64,000 nucleotides of DNA from Acidobacteriota bacterium (GTDB taxonomy: Bacteria; Acidobacteriota; Thermoanaerobaculia; Gp7-AA8), in assembly GCA_016184115.1 (NCBI GenBank), contig JACPDH010000124.1:31151-95150 (forward strand), read 5' to 3'. Every line of letters begins with the position of its first letter. Position 1 is the stretch's first letter. The notes beneath the pieces are model-generated. The model saw only the letters and a program-made list of their open reading frames with translations. It was not told the DNA's origin and searched no databases. This document shows, in pieces, positions 8,861-18,282 of the stretch. The translations under genes were made by a program, and so were the position numbers.

Positions 8861-9808
8861 TCAGTGTGCGAATCGGGCCAGCGACGCGTCGATCTTCTCG
8901 CGTACGTTGAGTGCGAGCTCGATCGCCGCAAGTCCCTCGCGCGCACCGACGAGCGGTGCCTCGCGCGTGCGAACCACTTGCGCGAACGCCTCGAGCTCCG
9001 CGCGCAGCGGTTCCTTCTTCTCGACGATGATTTGCAGCGGTTCGATCAGCGAAGTTTCCTCGCGATGCACGAGCCTCGCCCCCTTCGCTTCCTGTTCCTT
9101 GGTGTCGACCGAAACGTAGCAGTCTGCGCCGAAGACGCGGAACTTGCGGACGCGATCGGTCGAAACGCGACTCGCCGTGAGGTTCGCGACGCAGCCGCTC
9201 TCGAACTCGATGCGGACGTTTGCCATGTCGACCTGGCGCGTAAGCACAGGAACTCCGACGGCGTGAATGTCGCGCACCGGCGAGTCGACAAACGAAAGGA
9301 CGAGGTTCAGGTCGTGGATCATCAGGTCGAGCAAGACGTCGATGTCGAGCGACCGCCCGGAAAAGACGCCGATGCGCTCGCACTCGATATAGCGCGGTGC
9401 TTCGATAAATGGCGCCGCGGCGACGATCGCCGGGTTGTAGCGCTCCACGTGCCCTACCTGAATGATCCGTCCCTGCTGCTGCGCGAGCTCGATCAGCATC
9501 CTCGCGTCTTCGACCGTGGACGTGATCGGCTTCTCGATCATGACGTCGCATCCGGCAGAGAGGAGGCTCTTCGCCACTTCAGCGTGGTTGTCGGTCGTCG
9601 TCGCAATGACCGCGCACTCGACATGCTCCTCGAGGGCATCGACGCTTTCGAAGCGCTTCAGCTTGAGGCTTGCTTCGACTTCCGCCGCGACGGCGTCGCG
9701 CGGTTCGACAAAGCCAACGACGTCGACCTCTGGCATTTCCGTGAGCACACGCGCGTGCAATCGTCCGAGGTAGCCGGTTCCGACGACGCCGATTCGTACC
9801 TTGTCCAT
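8861..9808 (-). CDS. Gfo/Idh/MocA oxidoreductase, GnnA-like
   Basis: NAD(P)-dependent sugar oxidoreductase of 315 residues. It has the Rossmann motif GVVGTGYLGRLHAR, the EKP signature (MIEKPITSTVEDA), GHVERYNPA and a DLMIHDLNLVL block. The ATG at 9808 was chosen; upstream codons overlap lpxA. It lies 13 bp after lpxA, the position of gnnA in Acidithiobacillus ferrooxidans, where GnnA oxidises UDP-GlcNAc at C3 before amination by GnnB. No GnnB-type aminotransferase is in this window, so the lipid A role is inferred from position only. Confidence 0.8.
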   Translation of the reverse strand: MDKVRIGVVGTGYLGRLHARVLTEMPEVDVVGFVEPRDAVAAEVEASLKLKRFESVDALEEHVECAVIATTTDNHAEVAKSLLSAGCDVMIEKPITSTVEDARMLIELAQQQGRIIQVGHVERYNPAIVAAAPFIEAPRYIECERIGVFSGRSLDIDVLLDLMIHDLNLVLSFVDSPVRDIHAVGVPVLTRQVDMANVRIEFESGCVANLTASRVSTDRVRKFRVFGADCYVSVDTKEQEAKGARLVHREETSLIEPLQIIVEKKEPLRAELEAFAQVVRTREAPLVGAREGLAAIELALNVREKIDASLARFAH

Positions 9809-9821
9809 CGCCCCTCTCCCG

Positions 9822-10604
9822 TCAGCGCACGATTCCGCGCTTCGATGCAGCCTTGATGAAATCGGCAAAGTAGCGCACTTCGGGGATCGATCCGAGCTCC
9901 GCGTCGATCTTCTCGAGAGCGTCGGCCTGGAGCAGATGCGAACGAACGAGTAGCTTGTAAGCCTTACGCAGCGCCTCGACCGTCTCCGGTGCAAAGCCTT
10001 TCCGCTGGAGCCCGATGTGATTCACGCCATACGTCTTGGCCGGACGGCTGCCGACCGTCTTCACGAATGGAAGCGCGTCCTGCGTCACGATGGTGTCGCC
10101 ACCGAGGAAAGCGTGGTTGCCGACGCGGCAGAACTGATGCACGGCACAGAACGCGCCGATCGTCGCGAAGTCGCCGACCTCGACGTGCCCGGCGAGCGTG
10201 CCGTTATTGGCGAAGATCACGTTCGAGCCGACGTGGCAGTCGTGCGCGACATGCGAGTAGGCCATGAAGAGGTTCTTCGACGCGATCGTCGTGACGCCGC
10301 CACCCCCCATCGTGCCGCGGTTGACCGTGACGAACTCGCGGAAGAGGTTGTCGTCGCCGATCTCGAGCCGCGTCTTTTCGCCTCCGAATTTCAGGTCCTG
10401 CGGATCGGTGCCGAACGACGCGCTGCCAGTGAAGCGGTTGCGCCTGCCGATCTTCGTGGGACCCGCGATCCGGACGTGCGGTCCAATCTCGGTCTCGTCC
10501 CCGATCTCGACGCCGTCGCCGATGACGGCGTATGGGCCGATCGTCACGTCGCTTCCGAGCGTCGCACCCGGGTCGATGATTGCAGTTGGATGAATGTTCG
10601 CCAT
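9822..10604 (-). CDS. lpxA: UDP-N-acetylglucosamine O-acyltransferase
   Basis: First enzyme of lipid A synthesis: transfers a hydroxyacyl chain from ACP to UDP-GlcNAc (or UDP-GlcNAc3N). The 260-residue protein has left-handed beta-helix hexapeptide repeats through about residue 190 and a helical C-terminus. The catalytic His lies in SHVAHDCHVG, followed by ANNGTLAGH, as in the family. It is 6 bp after fabZ and translated in the same operon. Whether it makes an ester- or amide-linked product depends on the unresolved GnnA question. Confidence 0.96.
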   Translation of the reverse strand: MANIHPTAIIDPGATLGSDVTIGPYAVIGDGVEIGDETEIGPHVRIAGPTKIGRRNRFTGSASFGTDPQDLKFGGEKTRLEIGDDNLFREFVTVNRGTMGGGGVTTIASKNLFMAYSHVAHDCHVGSNVIFANNGTLAGHVEVGDFATIGAFCAVHQFCRVGNHAFLGGDTIVTQDALPFVKTVGSRPAKTYGVNHIGLQRKGFAPETVEALRKAYKLLVRSHLLQADALEKIDAELGSIPEVRYFADFIKAASKRGIVR

Positions 10605-10610
10605 CGCGGT

Positions 10611-11048
10611 CTACTCCGGTCTGTCGCCCATCACGGTGAGAATCTCGGCCTCGGCGACGAGTACTCCGTCGACCTTGGCGGTCCCGCGAACGCGCGCAGA
10701 GTTGGACCGGCGCTGGATGAGCTCCACCTCGAGGATGAGCTGATCGCCGGGTACCACAGGCTTGCGGAAACGCGCCTTGTCGACGCCACCGAAGTAGAAG
10801 AGCTTCTTATCCCGGTCGGGGAGATCCTGGAGAAACATCAATGCTCCACACTGCGCCATGCTCTCGAGAATCAGCACTCCCGGCATGATCGGCGCGCCGG
10901 GGAAATGCCCCGTGAAGTGAGGCTCGTTGGCCGTCACGTTCTTGAGCGCCTTGACCCGCTTGCCCGGCTCGACCTCGAGAACGCGATCGACGAGCAGCAG
11001 CGGGTAGCGGTGAGGCAGTAGTTTCAGGATCTCCTGGATCGTCATCAT
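10611..11048 (-). CDS. fabZ: (3R)-hydroxyacyl-ACP dehydratase FabZ
   Basis: Hot-dog-fold dehydratase of 145 residues for fatty-acid elongation, competing with LpxA/LpxD for hydroxyacyl-ACP. The catalytic His and Glu are in HFTGHFPGAPIMPGV and LILESMAQ. Two consecutive in-frame ATGs (11048 and 11045) could both serve. Its position between lpxD and lpxA is the conserved one. Confidence 0.96.
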   Translation of the reverse strand: MMTIQEILKLLPHRYPLLLVDRVLEVEPGKRVKALKNVTANEPHFTGHFPGAPIMPGVLILESMAQCGALMFLQDLPDRDKKLFYFGGVDKARFRKPVVPGDQLILEVELIQRRSNSARVRGTAKVDGVLVAEAEILTVMGDRPE

Positions 11049-11055
11049 GCGAGTG

Positions 11056-12102
11056 TCACTCCCCTTTGTCCGCGAGTTTGCGCTCGAGCTCAGCGACGCG
11101 CTTTTCGAGTGCTTTCATTCGCTCGAGCTGCTTCGGCAACCGGGCGAGCGAGGCGTCGCTGCGCATCTTGTCTCCGAGCGGGCGAGCCGGTGAACCCGAA
11201 AGCTGGATCGGTCCTTCCCAATCCTTGGTCACTGCCGACTGTGCCGTAACCACGACCTGGTCGCCGAGCTTGATATGACCGACGAGTCCCGCCTGTCCGG
11301 CGAGAACGCAGTAGTCGCCGAGCTCCGACGAGCCCGCGATGCCCGACATCGAGACGAGAAAGCAGTGCTTCCCGACACGGACGTTGTGCCCTACCTGCAC
11401 GAGATTGTCGATCTTCGTCCCGTCACCGATCACCGTCTCGCCAAGCGCGGCCCGGTCGATCGTCGTCGAGGCGCCAATCTCCACGTCGTCGCCAACGCGA
11501 ACGATTCCGATCTGCGGGATCTTCATGTGCCGCCCTCCCGTCGTCGCGAAACCGAAGCCATCGGAACCGATGACCGCACCCGCGTGGACGATGTTCCTCT
11601 CGCCAAGGATGCAGCCGTGATAGATCGTCACGTTAGGGTAAAGGACGGAGCCGCTTCCGATGCGAGCTCCCGCTCCGATCGAGCAGCCGTCAAAGACCAC
11701 GCAATCGTCGCCGATCTCCGCGTTCTCGCCGATCGACACGAAGGGACCGATGGCCACTCCGTTTCCAAGCCGCGCGGAGGCGGCGACCGAGGCAAGCGGA
11801 GAGACGCCTACCGCTGGGCCGGGAATGGCAGAAAACCACTTCGTGAGAATCATCGCCAGCGCGACGTATGGATCATCGACACGAACGAATCGCTGCGAAT
11901 CGGCGGGGTGCTTTCGGGAGACCAGCACCGCACACGCGTGCGAGGCATCGACCTGCGCGGCGTACTTCGGATTTCCGAGGAATGAGATGTCGGTCAAGCC
12001 GGCGTCGGCAAGCGTCTTGACGCCCTCGATTTCGAGCGCTCCGTCGCCGGAAAACTCGCCGCCGACGAGCTCCACGATGTCCCTGAGACAAGGGCGTTTC
12101 AT
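11056..12102 (-). CDS. lpxD: UDP-3-O-(hydroxyacyl)glucosamine N-acyltransferase
   Basis: Third lipid A step: N-acylates UDP-3-O-acyl-glucosamine. The 348-residue protein has the LpxD N-terminal domain, then hexapeptide repeats with VQVGHNVRVGKHC and GLVGHIKLGDQVVV, and a C-terminal coiled coil (about 318-345, KQLERMKALEKRVAELERK) longer than in many relatives. The ATG at 12102 was chosen because the upstream extension is non-family. A TACAAT -10-like hexamer lies 9 nt before the ATG, so the leader may be extremely short. Confidence 0.95.
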   Translation of the reverse strand: MKRPCLRDIVELVGGEFSGDGALEIEGVKTLADAGLTDISFLGNPKYAAQVDASHACAVLVSRKHPADSQRFVRVDDPYVALAMILTKWFSAIPGPAVGVSPLASVAASARLGNGVAIGPFVSIGENAEIGDDCVVFDGCSIGAGARIGSGSVLYPNVTIYHGCILGERNIVHAGAVIGSDGFGFATTGGRHMKIPQIGIVRVGDDVEIGASTTIDRAALGETVIGDGTKIDNLVQVGHNVRVGKHCFLVSMSGIAGSSELGDYCVLAGQAGLVGHIKLGDQVVVTAQSAVTKDWEGPIQLSGSPARPLGDKMRSDASLARLPKQLERMKALEKRVAELERKLADKGE

Positions 12103-12188
12103 CGGCCGCGCATTGTAGCAGCAGTACCCGCGGGGGTCGCGCACGCTGCGCCGCAGGTGCCAAACCCCGGCGTTGCCCTGGGATTCGT

Positions 12189-12206
12189 GCAGGAGTACGC
12201 TCCTGC
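12189..12206 (+). promoter_or_regulatory. hairpin just upstream of the RBS of the secreted-protein gene
   Basis: Perfect 7-bp stem GCAGGAG/CTCCTGC with a TACG tetraloop, ending 4 nt before the GGAGG ribosome-binding site at 12211. Its left arm itself contains an AGGAG. It could be a translational control element or an mRNA-stabilising 5' hairpin. The function is not shown. Confidence 0.45.
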
Positions 12207-12220
12207 AATCGGAGGTCGCC

Positions 12221-15040
12221 ATGGCCCATGCGTCCCGTTCCTTCCTGATCAGTCTCTTCGTCCTTGCCACCTTCGCGCCCGATCTGGGAGCGCGAATCAT
12301 CTCCTACGCGCCTGTCACCGACCAATTCGGCCGCCCGGCGGTCCAGCAGCGCGAGAACCGCTACTACCTTCTCGTCGAAAGTGCAGTCGGCGCCATACCG
12401 CCATCACCTTTTCCTGGCGGCTCCTTCCTCGAACCGGTCTCTGGGACGATCGTGCTTCACGACGTCACGGGCGCGGACGAGCCGCGACAGCTGATGGTTA
12501 CCGCGCCGGATGGGAACATCTTCACGATCGCCGCGCTGCACCAGTCGTCCACCGGCGACCTTCGCATTCTGGTAGGAACCGACGCAGACCTGAATGGCGG
12601 GCGAACGTCATCGATCCGCTATCTCTATAGCCCCGACGCCGGCGCACATTGGCAGATCGTTGGACTCGATCCGGCTCTCGAGATTCCTGACTATTTTCGG
12701 CCCGATGTGGGTGGCCCTGTCGTCAGAGGGCGAGGCACACAAGTGCGACTCGGCAACGATGCGACTCCGTTTGTCTTCGCGGCACACGCGCCCTGGGCAA
12801 ACGGCGTACCTGGCCGCGTCTCGATGTTCGCACTCGATGCGAACGGCAGCGTTCGCAAGCTCGCGCAGTTTGCCGCAGGCTCGAGTGCGATGCTCATCGG
12901 CTGTGACCAGAGCGGAAGCAGTTTTCTCGTGACCGGACGTCTGGAGACTGACGGCGTAGCGGCAGCGAACGGGATTCGGACTCTGAAGCTCGATGGCACG
13001 ATCGAGACCGTAGCGATCACCGATGACGTGAGCACGGCCATGGAGGGCTGGATCACGCCGGCGCGCCGTGTCTTCGTGGAGAGTCAGCATCCAGGCGGCA
13101 CCCAGCAACTCAACCTTTTCGAAGGAGGCACGGTGCAGGCGATCCTCCCGCAGCCGCCGCAGACGACCGCCGCCGGACCTCTTCTGTTCAGCGTGCCGAC
13201 CGCGGACTTTGAGGGTGCCTGGATCGTGCGACGCACTCCGAGTCAGCCGACGCGGCTTTACCTGCACGACGGAACGTCGCTCAAGGAGCAATGGGCAGAC
13301 GTTACCGCCCCGGCAATCGAAGCGGTTCACGCGAGTAGATCCGGATCCCGTGTCCTGATCCAGGTACATCGCGAGCGCGTTGATGACAACCGGATCATCA
13401 TCGATCCCGCGCTCGCGATCTGGCAGGTAGGGACGAGCGCTCCGACGCGCTACGACGAGCTCTTCCTGAGTGAGGGAGAGGCGAAGATGTTCGTGAGCCT
13501 CGACGTCGACGCCGTGGCCGACGGTGCGCCGTTCGTCTTCGATTCGGCACCTGTCGAACAACTGCCACCGCCGCCCATCTCGTCGGCGCCTGGCGGAGGA
13601 GACATCAGTCAGGAGTGGGGAGTCGTTCGCGCCTCACTGCGACAACGGCTCGTCCTTCCTGCCCTGGCCAGACTCGAAGGGGGCTATGGGAGTTTCTGGA
13701 AGACCGACCTGATCCTCGCAAACGGCGACGCGACGCCGCTCGAAGTCGAGCTCCGCTTCGCACAATCGGGGGCGGAGTCGCAGATCACAAAAACGATCGT
13801 GCTCGAGGCGAACGAGATTCGACTCGTTCCCGACGCACTCAAGAGCCTCTTCGATATGGAGCGGGGCGGCGGCGCCCTGTTCCTGACTCCCGAAGCTGGT
13901 CGCGACGTCGGCGTCACGAGTCGTACGTACAGCGAGTCATCGTCTGGCACCTTCGGAATGGGAGTCGGGGCAACCGATCTATTCGCCTCATCGAGCGCGC
14001 GCTTCCCGCTGACGTTTGCCGGGGCATTTCAGGGAGAAGCAACCCGAACGAACCTTCTCGTCGTCGATGCGGCAGCACGTGGAACGAAGGTCGGATTCAA
14101 CGCATCGGGCCCCACAGGCACGACCGGACGAACCGGCCTCGAGTTCGAGACGACGCGCGGAGGTCAGATCCAGATCAACGACCTCGCGACAGTCGCAGCG
14201 GTTCCGCCGAGCCAGTCGGGAGCGCTCCGCTTCGAAACTCGTCGCGGGCAGTCGATTCCAATGCTCGTCTCGATCGACAACAAGACGAACGATCCGACGA
14301 TGTTTCCGCCCGACGTGACCGCAAACGTCACGCGCGTCATTCCGATCATTGGACACGTCGACGGCGCGAACGGCTCGCGGTTCCGCACAGACTTGTTCCT
14401 TTACAACCCCTCGCCGGAGTTGAAAAGCGTGATACTCGCGTCGAAGCCGCTCGACGAGGCGGTTTTCGAGACGACGGTCTGGTTCACCCTTCTGCCATTC
14501 GAGTCCAAGCGTATCCCTGACGTCTACCAGACCGTCTTTCAGCGGACGGGGCTCGGGAGACTCCGGTTCCAATCCGACGCTCCATGGGAAACGGGGGGAA
14601 TCCGAGTCAGTGCACGAATCTACACCGTCGACGATTCAGGCGGCACATACGGGTACGTAATGCCTGCGTTGAATGCGTTCCAGTCCGCGAGCGCGGGCGA
14701 GTCGGTCGAGATTCTCGGCGGCGTCATCGATCCTCGATTCCGACTCAATCTCGCGATCGTCGACACCGCGGGACAGCCTAATGGCCAAAGCCAACGTGTC
14801 AACGTAGAGATCTTCGCCTCAGGAGGAACCCGCCTCGATTCGTTCGAGACCAACGTGCCTAACGCGGGAGGCATTCAGCTTGCCGATCTGCTCACGGCAC
14901 GCGGCCTCACGAGCGCCAACCCATCGCCGGTCGTCATTCGCGTTTCCCCGCTGGGAGGAAACTTCGGCGTCTTCGCGACGATGATCGACAACAGAACCAA
15001 CGATCCGACCTACCTCGGCGCCGGACTCGCGTCGCACTGA
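12221..15040 (+). CDS. large secreted protein: BNR-like N-terminal half, four C-terminal repeats
   Basis: Unnamed exported protein of 939 residues. The ATG at 12221 follows GGAGG; residues 1-25 form a signal peptide. The N-terminal half contains an Asp-box-like SPDAGAHW and looks like a beta-propeller. From about residue 485 to the end there are four related ~110-residue repeats. Each opens with a GS-FxTDL-like strand (FWKTDLILAN, ATRTNLLVVD, RFRTDLFLYN, RFRLNLAIVD) and closes with a short motif (TSRTYSESSSGTFG, SIDNKTNDPTMF, SARIYTVDDSGGTYG, MIDNRTNDPTYL). Repeats like these occur in secreted proteins of Acidobacteriota. No catalytic motif is recognised. It sits between ompH and lpxD on the opposite strand. 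Confidence 0.85.
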   Translation: MAHASRSFLISLFVLATFAPDLGARIISYAPVTDQFGRPAVQQRENRYYLLVESAVGAIPPSPFPGGSFLEPVSGTIVLHDVTGADEPRQLMVTAPDGNIFTIAALHQSSTGDLRILVGTDADLNGGRTSSIRYLYSPDAGAHWQIVGLDPALEIPDYFRPDVGGPVVRGRGTQVRLGNDATPFVFAAHAPWANGVPGRVSMFALDANGSVRKLAQFAAGSSAMLIGCDQSGSSFLVTGRLETDGVAAANGIRTLKLDGTIETVAITDDVSTAMEGWITPARRVFVESQHPGGTQQLNLFEGGTVQAILPQPPQTTAAGPLLFSVPTADFEGAWIVRRTPSQPTRLYLHDGTSLKEQWADVTAPAIEAVHASRSGSRVLIQVHRERVDDNRIIIDPALAIWQVGTSAPTRYDELFLSEGEAKMFVSLDVDAVADGAPFVFDSAPVEQLPPPPISSAPGGGDISQEWGVVRASLRQRLVLPALARLEGGYGSFWKTDLILANGDATPLEVELRFAQSGAESQITKTIVLEANEIRLVPDALKSLFDMERGGGALFLTPEAGRDVGVTSRTYSESSSGTFGMGVGATDLFASSSARFPLTFAGAFQGEATRTNLLVVDAAARGTKVGFNASGPTGTTGRTGLEFETTRGGQIQINDLATVAAVPPSQSGALRFETRRGQSIPMLVSIDNKTNDPTMFPPDVTANVTRVIPIIGHVDGANGSRFRTDLFLYNPSPELKSVILASKPLDEAVFETTVWFTLLPFESKRIPDVYQTVFQRTGLGRLRFQSDAPWETGGIRVSARIYTVDDSGGTYGYVMPALNAFQSASAGESVEILGGVIDPRFRLNLAIVDTAGQPNGQSQRVNVEIFASGGTRLDSFETNVPNAGGIQLADLLTARGLTSANPSPVVIRVSPLGGNFGVFATMIDNRTNDPTYLGAGLASH

Positions 15041-15060
15041 TCCGCCGTACTAGCCGCAAA

Positions 15061-15097
15061 GCACGACGAGCCTCCCGCAACGGGAGGCTCGTCGTGC
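15061..15097. terminator. bidirectional terminator hairpin
   Basis: Perfect 17-bp inverted repeat (15061-15077 with 15081-15097) with a CAA loop, between the convergent secreted-protein and ompH genes. It can serve both strands; no long T-run follows on either side. Confidence 0.85.
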
Positions 15098-15119
15098 GAC
15101 TACCAGTCAGGCTGGTTTG

Positions 15120-15662
15120 TTAGTTCTTCGGTGCGGCAGCCGGAGCAGCGTTTGCCTCGTTGAAGCGCTTGATCACCGTGTCGGTGACGTCGATCGCGTC
15201 GGAGGCGTAGACGAGACCCGATTCCATCTTGTTGAAGATGGCGGCGAATCCCATTTCCTTGCCGATCTGGTCGATCACGGGGCGGATCGCCTTCTCGAGG
15301 TCGAGGATCGCCTTCTCTTCCGCTTCGCGAACCTCACGCTGCGAATCCTGGGCGAAGCGCTGCAGCTCGATCTTCTTCTGGTCGAGCGCCTTCTGCATTT
15401 CCCCAAGCTTCTCGGGCGAGAGTGACATCCGCTTCGCCGTAATCTCCTTGTCGAGAGCGTCAGCGTCACCAGCGAGCTTCTTGCCCTGCTCCTGCTTCGC
15501 AGTCGCAAGCTTCTCGACCTTGTCGCGCGCCGCCTTACCCTGCGTCGACTCGAGCAGGACCTTCTGAACGTTGATGACCGCGATGCGCGACGGAGCGCTC
15601 GTCTGCGCCATCGCCGGGATCGCGATCGCGAATGCCACGAGCGCCATCAGTGTCTTCTTCAT
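15120..15662 (-). CDS. OmpH/Skp periplasmic chaperone
   Basis: Periplasmic chaperone of 180 residues for unfolded outer-membrane proteins. Signal peptide MKKTLMALVAFAIAIPAMAQ is followed by the conserved IAVINVQKVLLES strand, then a long charged coiled coil (about 45-120), and a C-terminal IDQIGKEMGFAAIF/ASDAIDVTD block typical of the family. It is 56 bp downstream of bamA, the standard gene order, and transcription ends at the hairpin just beyond it. Confidence 0.92.
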   Translation of the reverse strand: MKKTLMALVAFAIAIPAMAQTSAPSRIAVINVQKVLLESTQGKAARDKVEKLATAKQEQGKKLAGDADALDKEITAKRMSLSPEKLGEMQKALDQKKIELQRFAQDSQREVREAEEKAILDLEKAIRPVIDQIGKEMGFAAIFNKMESGLVYASDAIDVTDTVIKRFNEANAAPAAAPKN

Positions 15663-15718
15663 GTGGTTCTCCTTCTGTTCCCCGGAAGCGATCGCCTCCG
15701 GAGAGGTTTTTCGATTTC

Positions 15719-18109
15719 TCAGAACGTGTTGCCGATCGAAAACTGGAACGTCTCGAACTGATCGAGCGGCTGCGGATCGACGTTGTATGCGTAGATGAAC
15801 CGGAGCGGGAACTGGAACACGGGGAGGAAAATCCTGAGCTCCGCGCCGGCCGAGTAGCGTAGCGCACCGAGGTCGAAGTTCTCCTTGTACCCGTAGGCCT
15901 GGCCCGCATCGGCGAAGAGCACGAAGCGTAGAGGGTCGTTGACCTTGTAGACGTATTCCACGTTGAACACGCCGAAGCTGTACCCGCCGACGACGCTCGT
16001 GACTCCGTTGACCGCTTCCCTCGGGCCAATGCTATACGCGTCGAAGCCGCGGACCGACTGCTCTCCACCGACGAAGAAGCGCTCCGAGCGCGGCACACAA
16101 AGCTTGTTGTCGTGTTGATCGAGGTCGTCGAAGTAGTTCGCGCAGTCGTCGTCCGTCGGGTAGATGTAACCACCTTCGCCGTTGAACGTGATCGTGCTGC
16201 GCTTCGACAGCGGGTGAAAATAGCTGAAATTCACGATCGGCTTGACCATGCTGATCGTTCCGCCGAGCCCGCCGCCGACGTACGACACTGCCGCACTGAG
16301 CCGTGTACCGCGGAACGTGTCGAAGGGGTTATCGCGAGAATCGTACCGGTACGCCGGCACGATCGCCGAGGTGATGAACTCCTCGTTGAATACGGTCGGT
16401 AGCGGCACGTTGCCGTTGTCGTCGGGAGCGTTGACGAATGATTGCTTCTCCTTGCGGTCTTCGTAACCGTAGGTGAATGAAATGCTCTCGAAGCGCCCGA
16501 TGCGGTATCCGTAGCTGGTCGTTCCCCCTTTGCCCGTGCTCTCGAACCCGACCGCGTCGGGAAGCGTCGTCGCACGGTCGTAGATGCTGATTCCGAGGCT
16601 GTGGGGGCGATCCATGAACCAGGGGTCGGTGTAACTGAGGCTGAAGAAGTTCTGCCGGCTGCCGCGCTGGTAGCTGATCCCAGCCATGTTGCCGTTGCCA
16701 AGCAGGTTGCGCGTGGAGAACTGGAACGTACCGAAGAAGCCGTACGCCTCCGAATATCCTCCGCCGAACTGGACGTCGTTCTTGCCTTCTTCCTTTCCTT
16801 TGACCGTGATGTCGACCGTCTTCGTTTCCTGGTTGACCCTGAACTCGGGATTCTCGGTCACCTTGAAGTAGCCAAGCTGGCCGAGCTTGTACATCGAGGC
16901 TTTGAACGTCTCCATGTCCATGATCGAGCCTTCATGGATGAAGATCTCGCGACGCAACACCTTGTCGCGCGTAACGTTGTTGCCCTCGAATTCGAGGCGT
17001 CCCAGACGGAACTGGTCACCCTCGAAAACCTCGATATCGACGTCGACGACGTTCTCTTCGACTTCGTGGTAGTCCGCGTTGATGTAGGCGTAGATGTAGC
17101 CGCGACGGCGGTAGGCCTCTTCGAAGAACTCGAGCCGAGACTGGATCGGCCCGCGGCGCAGAATCTCGCCCTTCTTGAGCGGCCAGTTCGCCAGAATCAC
17201 GTCGGGCGTGAAGACCGTCGCGCCGGTCACGTTCACGTTGCGGAACGTGTGCACGGTTCCTTCGCGCACGGGGATGCTCACTCTGACTTTGGGCTTCTTC
17301 TTCTTTGGGTTGATCGTCGTGACCTTCGGATCGCCGAACTGCACGTCCTTGTAGCCGCGGTCAAGATAGTAGTTCCTGATTCGCTCGAGATCCTCTTCAA
17401 GCTTCGAGGGAATGTAGAGGTTCCGCTTGCGGGCCCAGGTGTAGAGGTTGTGAATCTTGACGTCTTTCATCTTCGACCGGAGTCGCCGGTCGGAGTAGAC
17501 CTCGTTCCCTTCGAACTCGATTCTGCCGACTCGCGCCTTGATCCCCTCGTTGATCGTGAAGATCACCCGCTTTTCGTTCGGGTTCGGCCGGTCCTCGAGC
17601 GATGTCTCGACCGTCACGCCCTCGAATCCGCCTTCCGCGTAGGTCGTCTTGATGACCTCGGCAGCGCGCTTGATCATGATCTGGTCAACGGTGCGCCCCA
17701 CATTGAGATCGATCTTCGCGGTCTCGAGCGCTTCGGCGATCTTCGAGGTGTTGAGGTTCTTGTTGCCGCGGTACTCGACCGCCGCAATCCGGGGACGTTC
17801 CTTGACGGTCACCTTGAGGATGACGCCCGTCGACCCCTTCTCAGCGTCGATCCGGACATCGTCGAAGAGCCCGGTTTGCCAAAGATTCAGGTAGTTCGTC
17901 CGGACGGCGTCAGGGAAGAACGGGCGACCGATCTCGACGCCGAGGTAGACCCGAATGGTCTCCTGCGCGACCGAAGCGTTGCCGGTCACTTCGAATTTTT
18001 CGACGTTGAGCCCAGCCATGCCGATCAGCGGATCGGTCGGCAACGCCTGAGCGTACGCGGCCAGAGGGGCGAACACGATCGCCAGCAGTAGAAGAGACAG
18101 TCGTTTCAT
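15719..18109 (-). CDS. bamA: outer membrane protein assembly factor BamA
   Basis: Omp85 insertase of 796 residues that folds beta-barrel proteins into the outer membrane. It has a signal peptide (MKRLSLLLLAIVFAPLAAYA), five POTRA domains to about residue 430, and a C-terminal D15 barrel ending in Phe. The lid-loop signature is VRGFDAYSIGP, and the barrel end reads FETFQFSIGNTF. The ATG at 18109 was chosen for the signal peptide. It heads the bamA-ompH unit. A second, longer Omp85 protein lies at 50275-53139. Confidence 0.96.
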   Translation of the reverse strand: MKRLSLLLLAIVFAPLAAYAQALPTDPLIGMAGLNVEKFEVTGNASVAQETIRVYLGVEIGRPFFPDAVRTNYLNLWQTGLFDDVRIDAEKGSTGVILKVTVKERPRIAAVEYRGNKNLNTSKIAEALETAKIDLNVGRTVDQIMIKRAAEVIKTTYAEGGFEGVTVETSLEDRPNPNEKRVIFTINEGIKARVGRIEFEGNEVYSDRRLRSKMKDVKIHNLYTWARKRNLYIPSKLEEDLERIRNYYLDRGYKDVQFGDPKVTTINPKKKKPKVRVSIPVREGTVHTFRNVNVTGATVFTPDVILANWPLKKGEILRRGPIQSRLEFFEEAYRRRGYIYAYINADYHEVEENVVDVDIEVFEGDQFRLGRLEFEGNNVTRDKVLRREIFIHEGSIMDMETFKASMYKLGQLGYFKVTENPEFRVNQETKTVDITVKGKEEGKNDVQFGGGYSEAYGFFGTFQFSTRNLLGNGNMAGISYQRGSRQNFFSLSYTDPWFMDRPHSLGISIYDRATTLPDAVGFESTGKGGTTSYGYRIGRFESISFTYGYEDRKEKQSFVNAPDDNGNVPLPTVFNEEFITSAIVPAYRYDSRDNPFDTFRGTRLSAAVSYVGGGLGGTISMVKPIVNFSYFHPLSKRSTITFNGEGGYIYPTDDDCANYFDDLDQHDNKLCVPRSERFFVGGEQSVRGFDAYSIGPREAVNGVTSVVGGYSFGVFNVEYVYKVNDPLRFVLFADAGQAYGYKENFDLGALRYSAGAELRIFLPVFQFPLRFIYAYNVDPQPLDQFETFQFSIGNTF

Positions 18110-18282
18110 CAGTGAGTGTGCAGAGGGGGATATCCCTCGGACGGTGAGACGCCCGGCTAGTGCCAAACGTTTCGCGTCCCTCGCTCCCCGTGCAAAACGG
18201 CGCGAATTCTAGCAAAGAAACGCGAGGCAGGCGGGAAGATTCCTCTCCGTTTTCCAACCCGAAACCGCAAGGTCACCGAAGT

